A stretch of 64,000 nucleotides of DNA from assembly GCA_009192285.1 (NCBI GenBank), contig WBVU01000017.1, positions 868,001 through 932,000 on the forward strand, given 5' to 3'. This document shows positions 22,141 to 33,284 of this stretch, one piece after another. The notes beneath the pieces were generated by a model. That model was given only the letters and a program-made list of their open reading frames with translations. It was not told the origin of the DNA and did not search any database. The DNA is from Morchella semilibera. Its lineage: Eukaryota; Ascomycota; Pezizomycetes; Pezizales; Morchellaceae. The first letter of the stretch is position 1, and each line of letters begins with the position of its first letter. Made by a program: the position numbers and the translations under genes.

Positions 22141-23685
22141 TTAAAAGCCCTCCACGAACATTACCGACGTCTCCCTCCCTCCCCTCTTCCTCAGTTCCAA
22201 CTCCACGCTCATATCCGGAATCTGATAGACCCCTACCGTAGAGTTCTTCGGCCTCTCGACCGTCCCTGGCTGGAACTTAAACTCATAATTGCAGAGAAGA
22301 TACGCCAACACGATCTTCATCTCCGCCGTCGCAAAAAATCTTCCCGGGCAGGCACTCGCACCATGTCCCCATGCTAGATACTCCGGCGAAGTGCTTGTGC
22401 TTTGGTTCCTACCCTCGCACATGTCTGAGAACCGGAAGCCATTATAGACCTCTGGCTTATCATAGCACCTGTCAGAGCCGTGGGCGTGCACCAGGGGCTC
22501 AGCAGTCCAGGACCCCTTGCCCACGCGGGTGCCGTCGCTGAATGTGTGTGAGGTAATGACCTTCCGCAGGGTCACAGCAACGTTGGTAGGGTTCATACGC
22601 AGGGTTTCTCGGATGACGCTGTCAAGCTTCTTCATGGCGACCAGCGCATTCTTGGACAGTCCGCCTCTGAGGACCTCCTCGGCCTCTTCACAGAGCAGCA
22701 GTTGGTAATATGGATGCATGCAGAGGTCGAAGAGGACCTGTATCAGCGTGACCGTCGTGGTGTGAATCGACGCAAGGTTCAGGAACAATAGCGTAAACGT
22801 CATATGGCGAGCGCTGGTGCCCGGAGGAGCAGCCTCAACAATCCACTGGAATGCATCATCCGGCTTCTCGCCCTCCCCCCATGTTCCATTCAGTTTTTTG
22901 CGCTCCTCAAAGATGGGACCCGTACGCTGCATGACTACCTCAAGTCGCTCATTCTTGCGCAGCATCCACCGGACCACCAACGGCCGCACAAACAGCGGAA
23001 GCATCTGGAGCCACCCCGCAGTCGCCACAAGGCCCGCCGCGATCATGGTGGCCGCCGTCATGTACTCCTCGTCCCTGCACAGCGGAAGTCCAAGGAGAGC
23101 ACGGCTGGTCGTTCTTGAAACAACATTTACGAGCACTGTGTACGGGTTGACCTTTGCCCACCCGCCGTCGCCGATATTAGTGCCTCCGTGCCATGCCGCA
23201 ACTACTTCCTCAAAGATCTCATGCATGGCGCTGTTAAGCTTCCCCGGGAGGCGGCGCTGCGCAATGGGCATGTGCCAAGCATCTTTCATGAGCCCGTCGT
23301 AGAGAGTATACTTTGTCTGGGGGAGGTCGTCCGACGTCTCGCGGAAAGACATGGCCGACAGCGGGAGGTTCCTCATTTCGGCGGGGAGCTCGGGCGAAGT
23401 GATGAACGTGATCCAGTGGTAAAAGCTACGGATCTTGAAGGGCTTGCCGCGGTTCCCATAGAGCGCCATTCCTTCGGCGATTAGGGAGTTGGATTCGGAT
23501 AGCCAGATGAAGCCAGCTTTGAGTGGGCCAAAGAGCCCGGCGGGGCAGCCGACCTGGGGTGCGCTATCAGCCCCATGGGTTGGAAGGATTCCAGAGAGCT
23601 TGAGGAGGAACAGGCTGGCAGCGAGGCAAAGGAGGCTGGTAAGGATTTCCGGGGCCCAGGAAGTGATGGGTGGGAGGTGGTCCAT
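22141..23685 (-). CDS. Cytochrome P450 monooxygenase
   Basis: Single-exon, 514-residue microsomal-type P450, normal length for the family. It uses O2 and electrons from a P450 reductase to oxidise a small lipophilic substrate at the ER membrane. An N-terminal membrane anchor lies at about residues 10-35 (SLLCLAASLFLLKLSGILP). The I-helix reads LNLASIHTTT, the ExxR motif is ETLR, and the haem-binding loop WGHGASACPGRFFA carries the axial cysteine at 446. The SIHTTT helix and the LGxPLCRxxE-like segment (ALLGLPLCRDEEY) resemble fungal ent-kaurene-oxidase-like P450s acting on terpenoids; that assignment is tentative. There is no terpene or polyketide synthase in the window. A MITE lies 317 bases upstream of the start, in the probable promoter. 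Confidence 0.95.
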   Translation of the reverse strand: MDHLPPITSWAPEILTSLLCLAASLFLLKLSGILPTHGADSAPQVGCPAGLFGPLKAGFIWLSESNSLIAEGMALYGNRGKPFKIRSFYHWITFITSPELPAEMRNLPLSAMSFRETSDDLPQTKYTLYDGLMKDAWHMPIAQRRLPGKLNSAMHEIFEEVVAAWHGGTNIGDGGWAKVNPYTVLVNVVSRTTSRALLGLPLCRDEEYMTAATMIAAGLVATAGWLQMLPLFVRPLVVRWMLRKNERLEVVMQRTGPIFEERKKLNGTWGEGEKPDDAFQWIVEAAPPGTSARHMTFTLLFLNLASIHTTTVTLIQVLFDLCMHPYYQLLLCEEAEEVLRGGLSKNALVAMKKLDSVIRETLRMNPTNVAVTLRKVITSHTFSDGTRVGKGSWTAEPLVHAHGSDRCYDKPEVYNGFRFSDMCEGRNQSTSTSPEYLAWGHGASACPGRFFATAEMKIVLAYLLCNYEFKFQPGTVERPKNSTVGVYQIPDMSVELELRKRGGRETSVMFVEGF

Positions 23686-24001
23686 TTTATTCAGTTGTTA
23701 AGGCAAGAGTGAATTAGAGAAGAAAGTTTTCTGGTGGGCACTGAGGGCGTGATAGGGGAAGCGATGGGACAGCTGGACCCGCCTTGAAATACCTGGAAAT
23801 CAAGGTTAACTACATGCACATGTAGATAGGCGGTCTTGATACATATTTATCCTATGACATGTAGCCACATGTACTGTTATATGTAACATATAATTAGACA
23901 AAGACTAACGAAATCTATGTATATGTAGGCTTGATTACGGACTTTTGTGCTAGGATGATCATGAGGATACAGTATACAGTATACAGTATACAGTAAACAT
24001 A

Positions 24002-24172
24002 CAGTATGAAAAAATGGGGTGAAATCACTACCATAGGACTACGGAATTTAGTGATAAATACAGAATTAAATCGGCATTAGAGGAAGAGTACTGTACAAAT
24101 ACCGTATTCTTATCGCAATGCTAGCGTACCAACGAGAATACCGTAGTGATCCCACCCCTCTTTTTGGTACTG
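24002..24172. mobile_element. MITE with TA target duplication, family A copy 2
   Basis: 171 bases, about 90 percent like the element at 179-350 by eye, with the same imperfect terminal inverted repeats starting CAGTATGAAAAAATGGGG. TA flanks both ends (24000-24001 and 24173-24174). The left flank is a short tandem of ACAGTAT units. The copy lies upstream of the P450 gene, so it may influence its promoter. Confidence 0.85.
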
Positions 24173-24174
24173 TA

Positions 24175-25719
24175 TGATGTACATGTATGTATCTGTTCCG
24201 ACAGAGAGTTAAGATCCATTCTGACCTCGGCATGGGAGCCGGACATACATGTACATGTAATTTCTTAACACCCCAACTAGGGATTAGTTTTTTTTGACCC
24301 CCCCCCCCCGGGACATATGTACACCTAATCTCGAAACCTGTCAGAGAGATAAATGCTTCCAGGCTCTATAACAGTAACTAGCTGTCCGTATGCGATGGGC
24401 AAGAGACGAATGCACGAAAAAACAGCCACAGAGCGCAGATCACGAGCTATCACTCGCAACACCGTTTAGACAGCCATGCCGGGGCTATTATCTACTTATT
24501 TATACCCCATAAGCCATGTCCGGGCTTGTAGTTCCACCCACCCCCACCCTCTAGCTCTACGCTTAACCCACTATACCGACCAGCTCCACATCCCATCTAG
24601 GCCGCAACCGTGTCCCCCCGCGCGGGCCGGGGTAACAAAACTATCCAACCGGAAAGCCCCGCCGGGGAGCAACTACATGTCAAACTACCCTCCACATACA
24701 CTCCCAGACGCCCTTACCCTGACTGCACATCTGGGCCTATATACACCTAATAAACGACGTCTATCCCCGCCGGCCGGCAGCAGCATCTAGCTACTCAAGA
24801 CTACCCCGACCAGCCAAACATAGCATGGGGATAGACAGCATGAGAAGATGTCTTACAAACATACATACACTAGTAGCGACACAAGACAGTACCATATGCC
24901 CGGAAGCAGCGCATATCACAACAATGCATGTTGGGACTATCGCTGCGGGCGCGGGCCTCGGAAAATATTTCCTTACTGTAATATATAATTGTTGCAAGGC
25001 CTAGCTAAGTACATGTCGCCAGACCACTCCTATGTCACTACTGCTTTTTTGCCAAGATAGTCATTGTTATAAAAAGGCTGCTAGAGTTCACTGTACTGAT
25101 AAGCAGATCCATCTTCGGGCTGCATACATGTATGAAGTATCAATCAATCAATCAAGCAGATCCGTCTGCCGAGTGATATCCAGTGATTACGACTCGCTTT
25201 TGTTCTTGCGCGTCTTGGCATTCTATGGCCGGTGGAGGGTGCATGTATCGTATCTGTGGACCAAAGCCTTTAATTGAATCATTGAGAGGTGTTTGTTTGC
25301 TGCTTATATGTTGCTGGCACCAGTGGCTTAGGAGCCAAACCTCTATTGGGCAGAGAAAGGACATAGTTCTCGTGACTCATAATAGGTACAACATCTTTTT
25401 GAACACGGAGGGAACATCCAGTTTCACATTATGTAGTAATCACATAGCGAGTGGACTCTAAGGACTATAATTATTTATCGTGAATCATTCCGAACTTATT
25501 TAGTGCTACTCTACAAGATGAGTAGCTTTATGTATGTAGCTACTACCATCTATACATTTGTACTGGCCCGCGTTAGAAGAAAGAAGAACATAGAATACAT
25601 TTAGTATACCACCACCCCTCTAATGGTCTTCCGGCCCTCTATAAAGGAACGCATACATGAACTCTCTCTTCTAAACGGTTTCAAACTCTCATCCAATAAA
25701 CAAATACAGTCACATCCAT
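24175..25719. other. Intergenic, no gene recognised
   Basis: Contains poly-C/T tracts near 24290-24310, four TACATGTA palindromes (24180, 24246, 24252, 25125) and a 104-codon plus-strand frame at 24476-24790 with no recognisable homology. The right part is the downstream region of the phosphotransferase gene. I see no transposon or RNA gene. Confidence 0.5.
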
Positions 25720-27317
25720 CTAGATGATCTTTTCAGCCCCAATCTTGCCGCCCCCCTTGTCGAAGGTTCTGCGCCTGGCCTTCGACCACGCCGGCTTCGG
25801 GCCACTCGGATCCATCACGGCCCGCATCCACTCGCCCACCCTTCCGAGCACTATCTCGCAGACCCTCTCCTCGAATTCCCATGTGTGCCTTCCAAAGCCT
25901 CTCCTCAACAGGTCGCTGAGAGGGAACGCCCCGGCGAACTCCCAGTCTAGGATGCCACTGATGTTTGTCCCATTCATGATAATGTTGCCGACGTGCATGT
26001 CTCCGTGGATGAGCACGAACGGCTCACGGTTATTCGCCGCCCCAGGGCTCTGGCTGTACTCACTGCGTGACCTGCGGAGTGTTTTAACGAACACCTGTGT
26101 GATGAAGGACTGGTAGAAATCTATAGGGCACTTCGAATCTAAGATCACCTCGTTGAACGATATCTCCTTGTTGAAGCAAGCTACGGTGTAATCCTTGGTG
26201 GAGTTGTATGGCCCAATGTCATAGTAGGCATCGGAAAAGAGTTTCCTCTATACGCACACATACACAACACCGCATTAGTACTAACCACAAAAAAAAGATA
26301 ACCAACCGCAAGCATATCTCTACCCACATACCCTGTAACCATGAACCCTCGAATACTCGATGGCAGGGCCTATCTGCTCCTCCTCGCCCTTTCCGCAGTT
26401 CAATTGGATCCCGCCAATTTGTTTAAACTCCGTAAAGGCCATCGCCGTGACGACATTGGCAAGATTCTGGCAGACCTGCTCGCGCTCCTCGGCCGTGTAC
26501 GTACCCCACATCCGGTGGAGCGTAACGCCCTCGACGAATTCCATTGCCATAAAGGGCACCTCACATAACAGGCGACCGGCATCGAATGCATACACTTGCG
26601 GGACTGGAATAAATGGTACATGTTGGCGGAGATATTTGATGGTTGCAGCCTCATTCAAGATAGAGTGTCTGATGTCTCCCAGGTAAATAAAATCGTTCTC
26701 GGAAACCTTAGGAGTTCTATGGCGAATATCCACAACATAACTAATTGGGATACGCAGAATCAAGGACATCGAGGAACAACCCTGTAGGGAGAGCCAGGAA
26801 GTTAGTGTATGCATTGACAGCGCAGCTATAGTATATGTCTTTCTAGTGTACCTACAGATAATTCGTCAATCGGATCCAAGGTCACCTTCCATACCGCATT
26901 GAACCCTCCATAGCACATGAAGATAGCCTTTGGATTCTTCCAATACCTCATTCCCATGTATCCAGGCCACCCATAACACCCATGGGTGTTTCTGTCGAAA
27001 GGTTTATATTCGATACCATCCGCAGGGGTAAGTAATTCCAAAAGTCTCTTAAGTACCCCGTGAGGTACCGGAGGGTCCGCCGGCTTATTAGTGGGGCTGT
27101 AAGAGAATTCTAGTGACGCGGCGGAGGCAACGAATTCTTCAGAGATCAAGGTAGTAGAATCAAAAGTACTGGCAGGACTATCAAGGGTGGAGAGAGAATC
27201 GGGGGTGATTACAGCATCAGGTACGTTATTAATTATATCAGCGGTGAATTTATTATTAAGGAAAGAGGTATCATGAGCAGCTAGAAAGGTCGTCCAAATG
27301 GGCCTGTCGGTGTCCAT
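25720..27317 (-). CDS. APH-like phosphotransferase family protein
   Basis: Protein of about 479 residues with the protein-kinase-like fold of the aminoglycoside/choline phosphotransferase family, common in fungi and of unknown substrate. Exons: 27317-26856, 26781-26332 and 26247-25720; introns of 74 and 84 bases, phase 0, with ACTAAC and ACTAAT branch sites. The catalytic loop is VLIHGDMHVGNIIMNG (Asp as base, Asn for metal), and the DFG-like segment is GILDWEFAG. Upstream, FIPVPQVYAFD and MAMEFVEGVTLHRMW match the family's N-lobe and hinge. The ATG at 27317 is the first in frame after a repetitive purine-rich leader. Fungal members are often misnamed antibiotic-resistance genes; nothing here supports that role. 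Confidence 0.9.
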
Positions 27318-29374
27318 TGGCACAACGAAGGAGGGGGAGGCCGCAGAGTGGCCAGAGGGGGAAGTCTAAAGAGGGGATGGGGGGAGGGGGAGAGGGGGAG
27401 AGGGGGTGGGGAGAGAGATGGTGACAAGGTGGGGATTAGTGGAGAGGAGGAGGAGGATGTGAAGCCGAGGTGGAGGTGGGGGTATGGATGGAGCTGAAAT
27501 CCGTGGGTGCAGGGGAAATCCAAGTACCGCTGTAGCTGGCCTAAGCAGACTCTGGCCAGTTGGTGGGCAGCCTTCGAGACAGATCACCTCACCAGCACCA
27601 GGTCATAAGTTAAACAACCAGATGCACCAGTGTTAGCCTGAATGAGTGAGTGGTGGTGGATGGGCTGGCTTCATCGAGGAAAACGTTGACATTTATAGAA
27701 AAAAAGACCCCTATGGGTAGGAACGGGTACTCCTAAGAGTGAAAAAACGGGCGCGCCTGTGCTAAAATGGAAGATGCACTATGATTGACATCATAGATTA
27801 TGACTCGAAGGAGAAAACATGTCACACGATCATTTCTCTCCCCGCTGCACAACACAACACCCGTGGCGAAACCTATATAATATTATGACACCGTCGCCCT
27901 CGGAATTGGATAATCCAAACCACCTATCTAAAAGTGCTTAGCGGGGCAATCTTATGGCGTACTCGCAATCTTAACCCCTCGCAGTTTCTGGACACTGACA
28001 CTTACTATCGGTCGCGCTAACTCCTTTCCTGCACCTAATATCATTACTCGCCAAGACTTTCCCGACCGGCTCCCCATTAACCACAGATCGATCTCGAGAC
28101 TAATCCCGCGCTGCAAATATGTATAACTAGTGCCTCCCAGCTGCAAGAAACACTTGTGGCTTGGACAGAGGGTCTAGCTTTATAAGGAAGGGATCTAAGT
28201 AACTCCTCGCCCGGAAGTAGCAAGACTCCCTTTAGTTGCGCCCCAATTACAACTGATCTGGGACAACTCGAATAAATATCTATGAGCCACCCACGGCCCT
28301 ACACATCCGCCATTGGTATCACATCTACTATGTTGCCCCCTTTTGGTTTAACTCTCTACAAGAACTTCAACACTTCCTCGCGGACCCACGAAGTGCCACT
28401 AATTCCGACGATACGCAGACATAGTCTTAATTTTCGAGAAAACATCGTGTGGTTAATATCCTTAGGTTCCCGCGCGCTAGGCCTACTGGGCTCAATACGG
28501 CTCTCCAGGTAGCTAGGAAATACATCACCATACCTACCTGCCTAGCTAGCCACAGTGGCCAGCCTAGTGTTGTGGGTATTGGTGTTTTGCCGCACCGTGG
28601 CCAACCACCCGCCGTTCTGCCAACGGGGAAATTGCGGGCCCCCACAAGCCACAGCTGTGATGGGGGGGTGGAAATAATAAGAAGATTGTGTTAGTCAGGA
28701 CGCCAGAGAGAGGATCGCACCGTCGCACTAACGATACAAGAGACGACGAAAATGAAATAAATTCGACAAAACATGCACATGTCTTGGACGTTGCCCGATA
28801 CCTATAACGGGTAAGAGCAGCCACCTGCACCGATTGGTATTACAAGTAGTTACCAGCACCACCGCATATGGCGGCGGTGTTGGCAACGGCGGGCATGCCA
28901 CCTATGCCCGCCGACCACACCTCAAACACCGTAGCATTACGTGAATAAAAGCTTTTATTTATAAACTGTGAGGCGTTCCGTAATGGCCACATGTAAGTAG
29001 CAAAGAGCACAACAGACAGATCCTGTGTGCGTGACAGTACATCTAGGTCACGTATCCTGCGGACTTAGTGGGCGAATAAGCTTAGGTAGCGTGACAGCCT
29101 GTCCTAACCAAACGACACGCAAAAAGACAGAAGATCCAACAGTCTTGTTTCGCATCAAGGGTGAATTCTGGTTGGTATATTATATATTTACATGATAAGA
29201 TGCAATTAATAGAGTAAAAAAATAGTAAGAACCGGGCTCCCCAATGAACGCCAGAGAAGAAAATAGATATATATACTACAATAAAATAAAAATAAGTATA
29301 AGAATTATTACCTCCCCCCCTCCCCCCCTCCCCCCCACTCTCCTTATCCCATCTCATTCTTTGCCATCCTTCTC
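27318..29374. other. Intergenic, no gene recognised
   Basis: Upstream of the phosphotransferase a GGGGGAGAGG-rich purine tract (27360-27470) likely belongs to the promoter or 5' leader. The rest holds short frames only. A small inverted repeat GGCGGGCAT/ATGCCCGCC sits at 28888-28914. The last 100 bases before the next gene contain C-rich simple sequence (29310-29340). Confidence 0.5.
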
Positions 29375-32365
29375 TTATTCTGATCGCCTTATCTCAAACG
29401 TCACCCCTCCCCCTTTTGCGTTCACCCTCCTTATATTCATCCCATTCTTTGCCATGACCCCCCTCTTCCTCAACATATTCACCTCATTCCTCATCGCCTT
29501 ATCCCTCTTTGTCCTCTGAAGCCTCTGATTCCTCCCATTCTCAGCCGTAAGCTTCACCTTCCCCCCCTTTGCCCTCCCCATCCTTACCTTCATCTCATTC
29601 TTTGCCATGATCCTCCTCATTCTCCTCAACATGCTCACCTCTGGCGTCCCCGTCCCCAGCACCTCATCCCTCATCGCCTTATCCCTCTTTGCTCTCTGAA
29701 TCTTCTGCCTCTCCCCATCCTCAACCGTAAACTTCACCTTCCCACACTCGCACAACCTCTTCGCGGTAACAACAGGGGACCTCCACCCCACCCTCTTCCA
29801 CAGTCCCTTTCCCCACGCCTTCTCCACCGCATCCACAATCTGCTCCAGCGTCAGATACGCCAGCATCGACGAACTCATCCGGTTCATGCGCATTCGAATC
29901 GGCAGCACTCCCGACTTCAAAAACACCGGCGCCAGCCGCACCCGCACGCCCCGCTCAATCACCCTTGAGTCTACATAGACACCGAGGTCGCGCAACCGCC
30001 GCGCAAGTGCAACACCCCAAGTGAACAGCGGGACACACCCCGCCCATTCCTTGTACACCTTCGGGAGGCGGCGGAGCGCTGGACGTGGCGGCCGTGGGAT
30101 CAGCGGCATCTCCTCGCGCGAGTATGGGCGGTACGTCAGGAACCCCCACTCGACGATTCCCTGGAAGAACTGCTTGTGGAAGACTTTTCTAAGAGGGTTG
30201 TTTCTGCTGCAGTCCGCGACGGCCGTGGAGCGGACAGGTGAGAGTGCTGGGACGACCTCTGCAGCGGTTTTAGGCTTAGTAGCGGTGGTAAGTGGTGGGA
30301 TTGACATTGATGTTGCAACAAAGCGGCGGCGGGTGGTGGCGGCGCGGTCGGGGTGGTACCATTCGACTAGGCCTATGGCCAGCGTCTCGATGTCGGTCAG
30401 GCGGCGCATCATGCCCAGGCGCTTGAAAATCTCCTCCCAGAGGTAGGGCTCGACTTTAGTGGCTTCACTGCGGAGGAGGGAGAAGAGGAGGCCGATGACG
30501 AGGAAGATATCTTCCGAGAGATACCAGGGCATGGTGTCTGGGTTATATCTGCGGCGGCGAGGGCGCAGCAGCGTCTGTATGAGGAGGTGGATTGAGGGCG
30601 TTGAGATCATGGTGGAGGTGAAACGCATCTGCCCAACTCTATGGAGGGCCTCTTGGAGACGGCCGCGCGAGAGGTCCGACTGCAGGAGGATGTTACTGAG
30701 GGTTGCGTCGGGGGGGCCTGGCAATGGCTGGCGCAGGAGGGCGTCGAATGATTGCCAGTCCTTGTTCTTGAGATGGGCCTGAAGGGCGTTTGAGAGGTCG
30801 GCCATGGTGACCGGGTGCCGGTGGTCAGCTTGGTTGGCCTGCACCGGGGGCCTCCGCGTTTCGTCCAATTCTGTATCCAAGGGCATGAGCTCCTCTTCGC
30901 GGATGATGATCCCAATCTCGCTCAGCAGCCATACCGCCTTATCCTCCGGGATCTCAAAGCGCTTCGCCGCCGCCTCGACTGTCTGCTGCCCCACCGATAG
31001 GCCTGCCGCAAACGTGCACAGATACCGGTACAAATCCTCCTGATCGATGCCTTGCTGGGCAATGACGTGCGCCCAGAACCTGTCCCCCATGGCGTCCGTA
31101 CTGAACTCGTTCGACCTGGCCAGTATGAACCGCAGCGCCTCCAGCTTGTCCGGACGGGATATAATAATTCCAACCAGCGTACTCTCGGCCATCTTCACGC
31201 CCATTTCCACGAACGAGTACACGAGCTGGCGTAGCTCATTGATAGCCCCATACTTTGCCATCCACACCACCAGTGGGTTTGCCACGCCCGTGTCTGCTGG
31301 TAAATCATCAAATGACAGGCAGTGGTGGTGCCAGCGCACCGCCTCTGCATGTAAGCCAAGCTCACACAGGGACCGGATCACAGTACCATATACGCCCGCC
31401 GGCTTCTTGGTCACCGCGTGGATGACGCGCAGGTGCATATGCGCATCCGGCGTGCGGGTCAGCACCTCCGTGAACAGTGTCGGGAGCGACCTTGATACAT
31501 ACCGCGGGTACATCTTATAGTGCCACGCTCTAGCCCTCATAGGGTTGTCGATAAAGTATGTCCCTATGATTGTATCATATACGCCGCTCCAGACCTTACC
31601 CGTCCGCTTATCAAGGTCCTGTATATACACCCACATGGCCTCCATGAACTTGTCGTCCTTCGCTGCCGAGCGCAGGAACACACCCCACAGCTCATCCGCG
31701 CTTGCACCCTTCGTCGGCAGGTCTAGTTTCCGCAGGCGTAGGCCATCCCAGATCTCGCGGACGCCGGTGTGCCCATACAGCCGCCGGCGGAAGTTGAGCA
31801 GGACCTGCCAGGGCTTAGTACTTGTAGCGTATGCGGGGTTATCCACGAGAAGGTTATTTTTGAGGGATTCCGGCGACCAGACAGAAGACTCCTGGACGAG
31901 CTGGCGGAAGCGCGCAGTGCTGTCGTTGATGTGCCGCCACTGGCTGGGTGGTAGCTCAGCGCTTGTCAGCTGACGCGGTGTCTTTTCTTCTTCCTTCCCC
32001 AAAGCGGGTGTGTCTGCTACTGCTGCTGCTTTCCCGTTGCCCATGCTGGCCCTTACGGAGCGTTTATCGGTTTCCTCGAGACCTGGGGGAGGCGGTTTTG
32101 ACTTGTGGGGGTAATTCTTGACTCCCCCGCCCCCGCCGGTCCCATTACTGCTACCGCTTACTTTCTTGGCCGTACCACCGCTGCTGCTACTATTAACCTT
32201 GCTGCTGCTGCCTGCCTTATTGGTTCTGCTTCCGGCGTAACATCGCCAGCCATGGGGGCCGGTGGTGGTGGTGGTGGTGGTGGTGAGAATGATTGTTATC
32301 AGTAATGGCCGTGTGGGGGGTTGTAGTGACCGCCGGGAGACGGTACTCTGGATCGCGCGACGCAT
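29375..32365 (-). CDS. Large mitochondrial helical-repeat (PPR-like) protein
   Basis: An uninterrupted frame encoding about 996 residues from the ATG at 32365; the frame itself stays open to 32494. The N-terminus MRRAIQSTVSRRSLQPPTR is basic, Ser/Arg-rich and lacks acids, as in mitochondrial presequences, which is why I prefer this start. After a low-complexity linker the body is a succession of helical segments, such as GVYDTIIGTYFIDNPMRARA and YGTVIRSLCELGLHAEAVR, spaced like pentatricopeptide repeats. PPR-like proteins of this size in fungi act on mitochondrial mRNAs or ribosomes, so a role in mitochondrial gene expression is likely but not proven. The last 110 residues are a Lys/Arg-rich internal duplication. 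The gene is divergently paired with mL60. Confidence 0.75.
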   Translation of the reverse strand: MRRAIQSTVSRRSLQPPTRPLLITIILTTTTTTTTGPHGWRCYAGSRTNKAGSSSKVNSSSSGGTAKKVSGSSNGTGGGGGVKNYPHKSKPPPPGLEETDKRSVRASMGNGKAAAVADTPALGKEEEKTPRQLTSAELPPSQWRHINDSTARFRQLVQESSVWSPESLKNNLLVDNPAYATSTKPWQVLLNFRRRLYGHTGVREIWDGLRLRKLDLPTKGASADELWGVFLRSAAKDDKFMEAMWVYIQDLDKRTGKVWSGVYDTIIGTYFIDNPMRARAWHYKMYPRYVSRSLPTLFTEVLTRTPDAHMHLRVIHAVTKKPAGVYGTVIRSLCELGLHAEAVRWHHHCLSFDDLPADTGVANPLVVWMAKYGAINELRQLVYSFVEMGVKMAESTLVGIIISRPDKLEALRFILARSNEFSTDAMGDRFWAHVIAQQGIDQEDLYRYLCTFAAGLSVGQQTVEAAAKRFEIPEDKAVWLLSEIGIIIREEELMPLDTELDETRRPPVQANQADHRHPVTMADLSNALQAHLKNKDWQSFDALLRQPLPGPPDATLSNILLQSDLSRGRLQEALHRVGQMRFTSTMISTPSIHLLIQTLLRPRRRRYNPDTMPWYLSEDIFLVIGLLFSLLRSEATKVEPYLWEEIFKRLGMMRRLTDIETLAIGLVEWYHPDRAATTRRRFVATSMSIPPLTTATKPKTAAEVVPALSPVRSTAVADCSRNNPLRKVFHKQFFQGIVEWGFLTYRPYSREEMPLIPRPPRPALRRLPKVYKEWAGCVPLFTWGVALARRLRDLGVYVDSRVIERGVRVRLAPVFLKSGVLPIRMRMNRMSSSMLAYLTLEQIVDAVEKAWGKGLWKRVGWRSPVVTAKRLCECGKVKFTVEDGERQKIQRAKRDKAMRDEVLGTGTPEVSMLRRMRRIMAKNEMKVRMGRAKGGKVKLTAENGRNQRLQRTKRDKAMRNEVNMLRKRGVMAKNGMNIRRVNAKGGGVTFEIRRSE
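29380..29750 (-). repeat. Internal duplication at the C-terminus of the PPR-like protein
   Basis: Two units of about 50-60 codons follow each other: KVKFTVEDGERQKIQRAKR... and KVKLTAENGRNQRLQRTKR..., each continuing with DKAMR(D/N)EV, an MLR segment and an MAKN(E/G)M block. In DNA the plus-strand words CTCATCGCCTTATCCCTCTT occur in both units. The second unit lacks about nine codons. It is strongly basic and might contact RNA. Confidence 0.8.
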
Positions 32366-32813
32366 AAACGGTGGTCTGAGCGACGGGGACGCATACGTGC
32401 TGCAGAGAGAGTATCTGGTGAGGATGTGAGGACTTTCGGGGATCAGCTTCACTATTATGAACGGGAGTGGGCGGTCATTCCCCCAATTAATCAATTGATT
32501 CCTTGTATTGATTGTATGTGTGAGGGAATTGAGTTATGTAGCGGTAGAGGATAGGTAGTGAGTATGTAGTTATTGATGGTTGTGATGATGGTGATAACGG
32601 GAGTTGTGGTAGTGGCGGGGTTGTTGGATGTCTCAAATAAAATTTCCCCAATGAGCAGGGTCAATGACTAATCCACACCTTTCTTTCTTGGTGTGGTGGG
32701 GCAAAATTGTTTGAGCCTCAACAGCCTAACCTCATGTAACTAAACCACGATCCCCGACCTCCAACGTCAATCCTCACTCCCGCCCGTCACCAACCCACCT
32801 CAAAACATTTACA
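32366..32813. promoter_or_regulatory. Divergent promoter of two mitochondrial genes
   Basis: Only 448 bases separate the start codons of the PPR-like gene (minus) and mL60 (plus). The region must contain both promoters. It carries an ATTGATT/CAATCAAT-type AT-rich patch near 32480-32520 and pyrimidine-rich DNA before the mL60 start. Since both products are probably mitochondrial, co-regulation is plausible; no specific factor site is identified. Confidence 0.55.
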
Positions 32814-33284
32814 ATGTTCGGATTCCTTCGCCCCACCGCCCCTCTCAGCGGCGGTCTCCTCTGGTACCCCCCTCCCTCCTCCTCCTCCTCCACAACCCAA
32901 TTGGGCTCCTAACCACCACTAACACCCCCACGCAGGAAAATCCCCTGGCGCATGTCCAGCATGCAAAAGTACCGTCACCGCCAGCGCCTGCGCCGCGTCG
33001 ACCGCATAGTGGAGTGCGTCTCCGCCGCGCTCGAGAAGCAGGGGCTGAGCGCGGCCGCCGTCGAGCGCTGGAAGGCCGAGATGCCGCGCGAGGAGGAGAT
33101 GGAGCCCCGTGACAAGTACACGCTGTTTGACCGCAATGCGAAGAAGTACCGGAAGGGGGTGCATAGTAAGTTACCCCTCCACCCCCCCCCCCCCCCCATG
33201 GTTGCAGGGAGTGGCTGACAGATGGGTGCAGAGGTGCCAAAGTGGACGAGGGTTAGCCAGAGGGTTAATCCGCCGGGTTATTAG
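32814..33284 (+). CDS. MRPL31: Mitochondrial large-subunit ribosomal protein mL60
   Basis: Homologue of yeast Mrpl31 (mL60), a small basic protein of the mitochondrial 54S subunit. Exons: 32814-32863, 32936-33165 and 33232-33284, total 110 residues. The spliced N-terminus MFGFLRPTAPLSGGLLWKIP is nearly the family signature, followed by WRMSSMQKYRHRQRLR, and the C-terminus reads [27 protein letters not shown]. Introns are 72 and 66 bases; the first has a CTCCTAAC branch region and the second includes a poly-C tract. Both junctions are fixed by protein conservation (LLW and HKVPKW). Transcribed divergently from the PPR-like gene. Confidence 0.95.

Noticed and set aside
24476-24790. 104-codon plus-strand open frame with ATG
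   Set aside because: Composition is Pro/His/Ser-rich as expected from C-rich DNA; no homology recognised and no promoter context. Could be real only with expression evidence.
22141-27317. Possible secondary-metabolite cluster (P450 plus phosphotransferase)
   Set aside because: No backbone synthase, transporter or regulator is present, and 2 kb with a MITE separates the two genes.
25720-27317. Antibiotic-resistance interpretation of the APH-like gene
   Set aside because: Fungal APH-fold proteins are a large family with other roles; only the fold motifs are seen.
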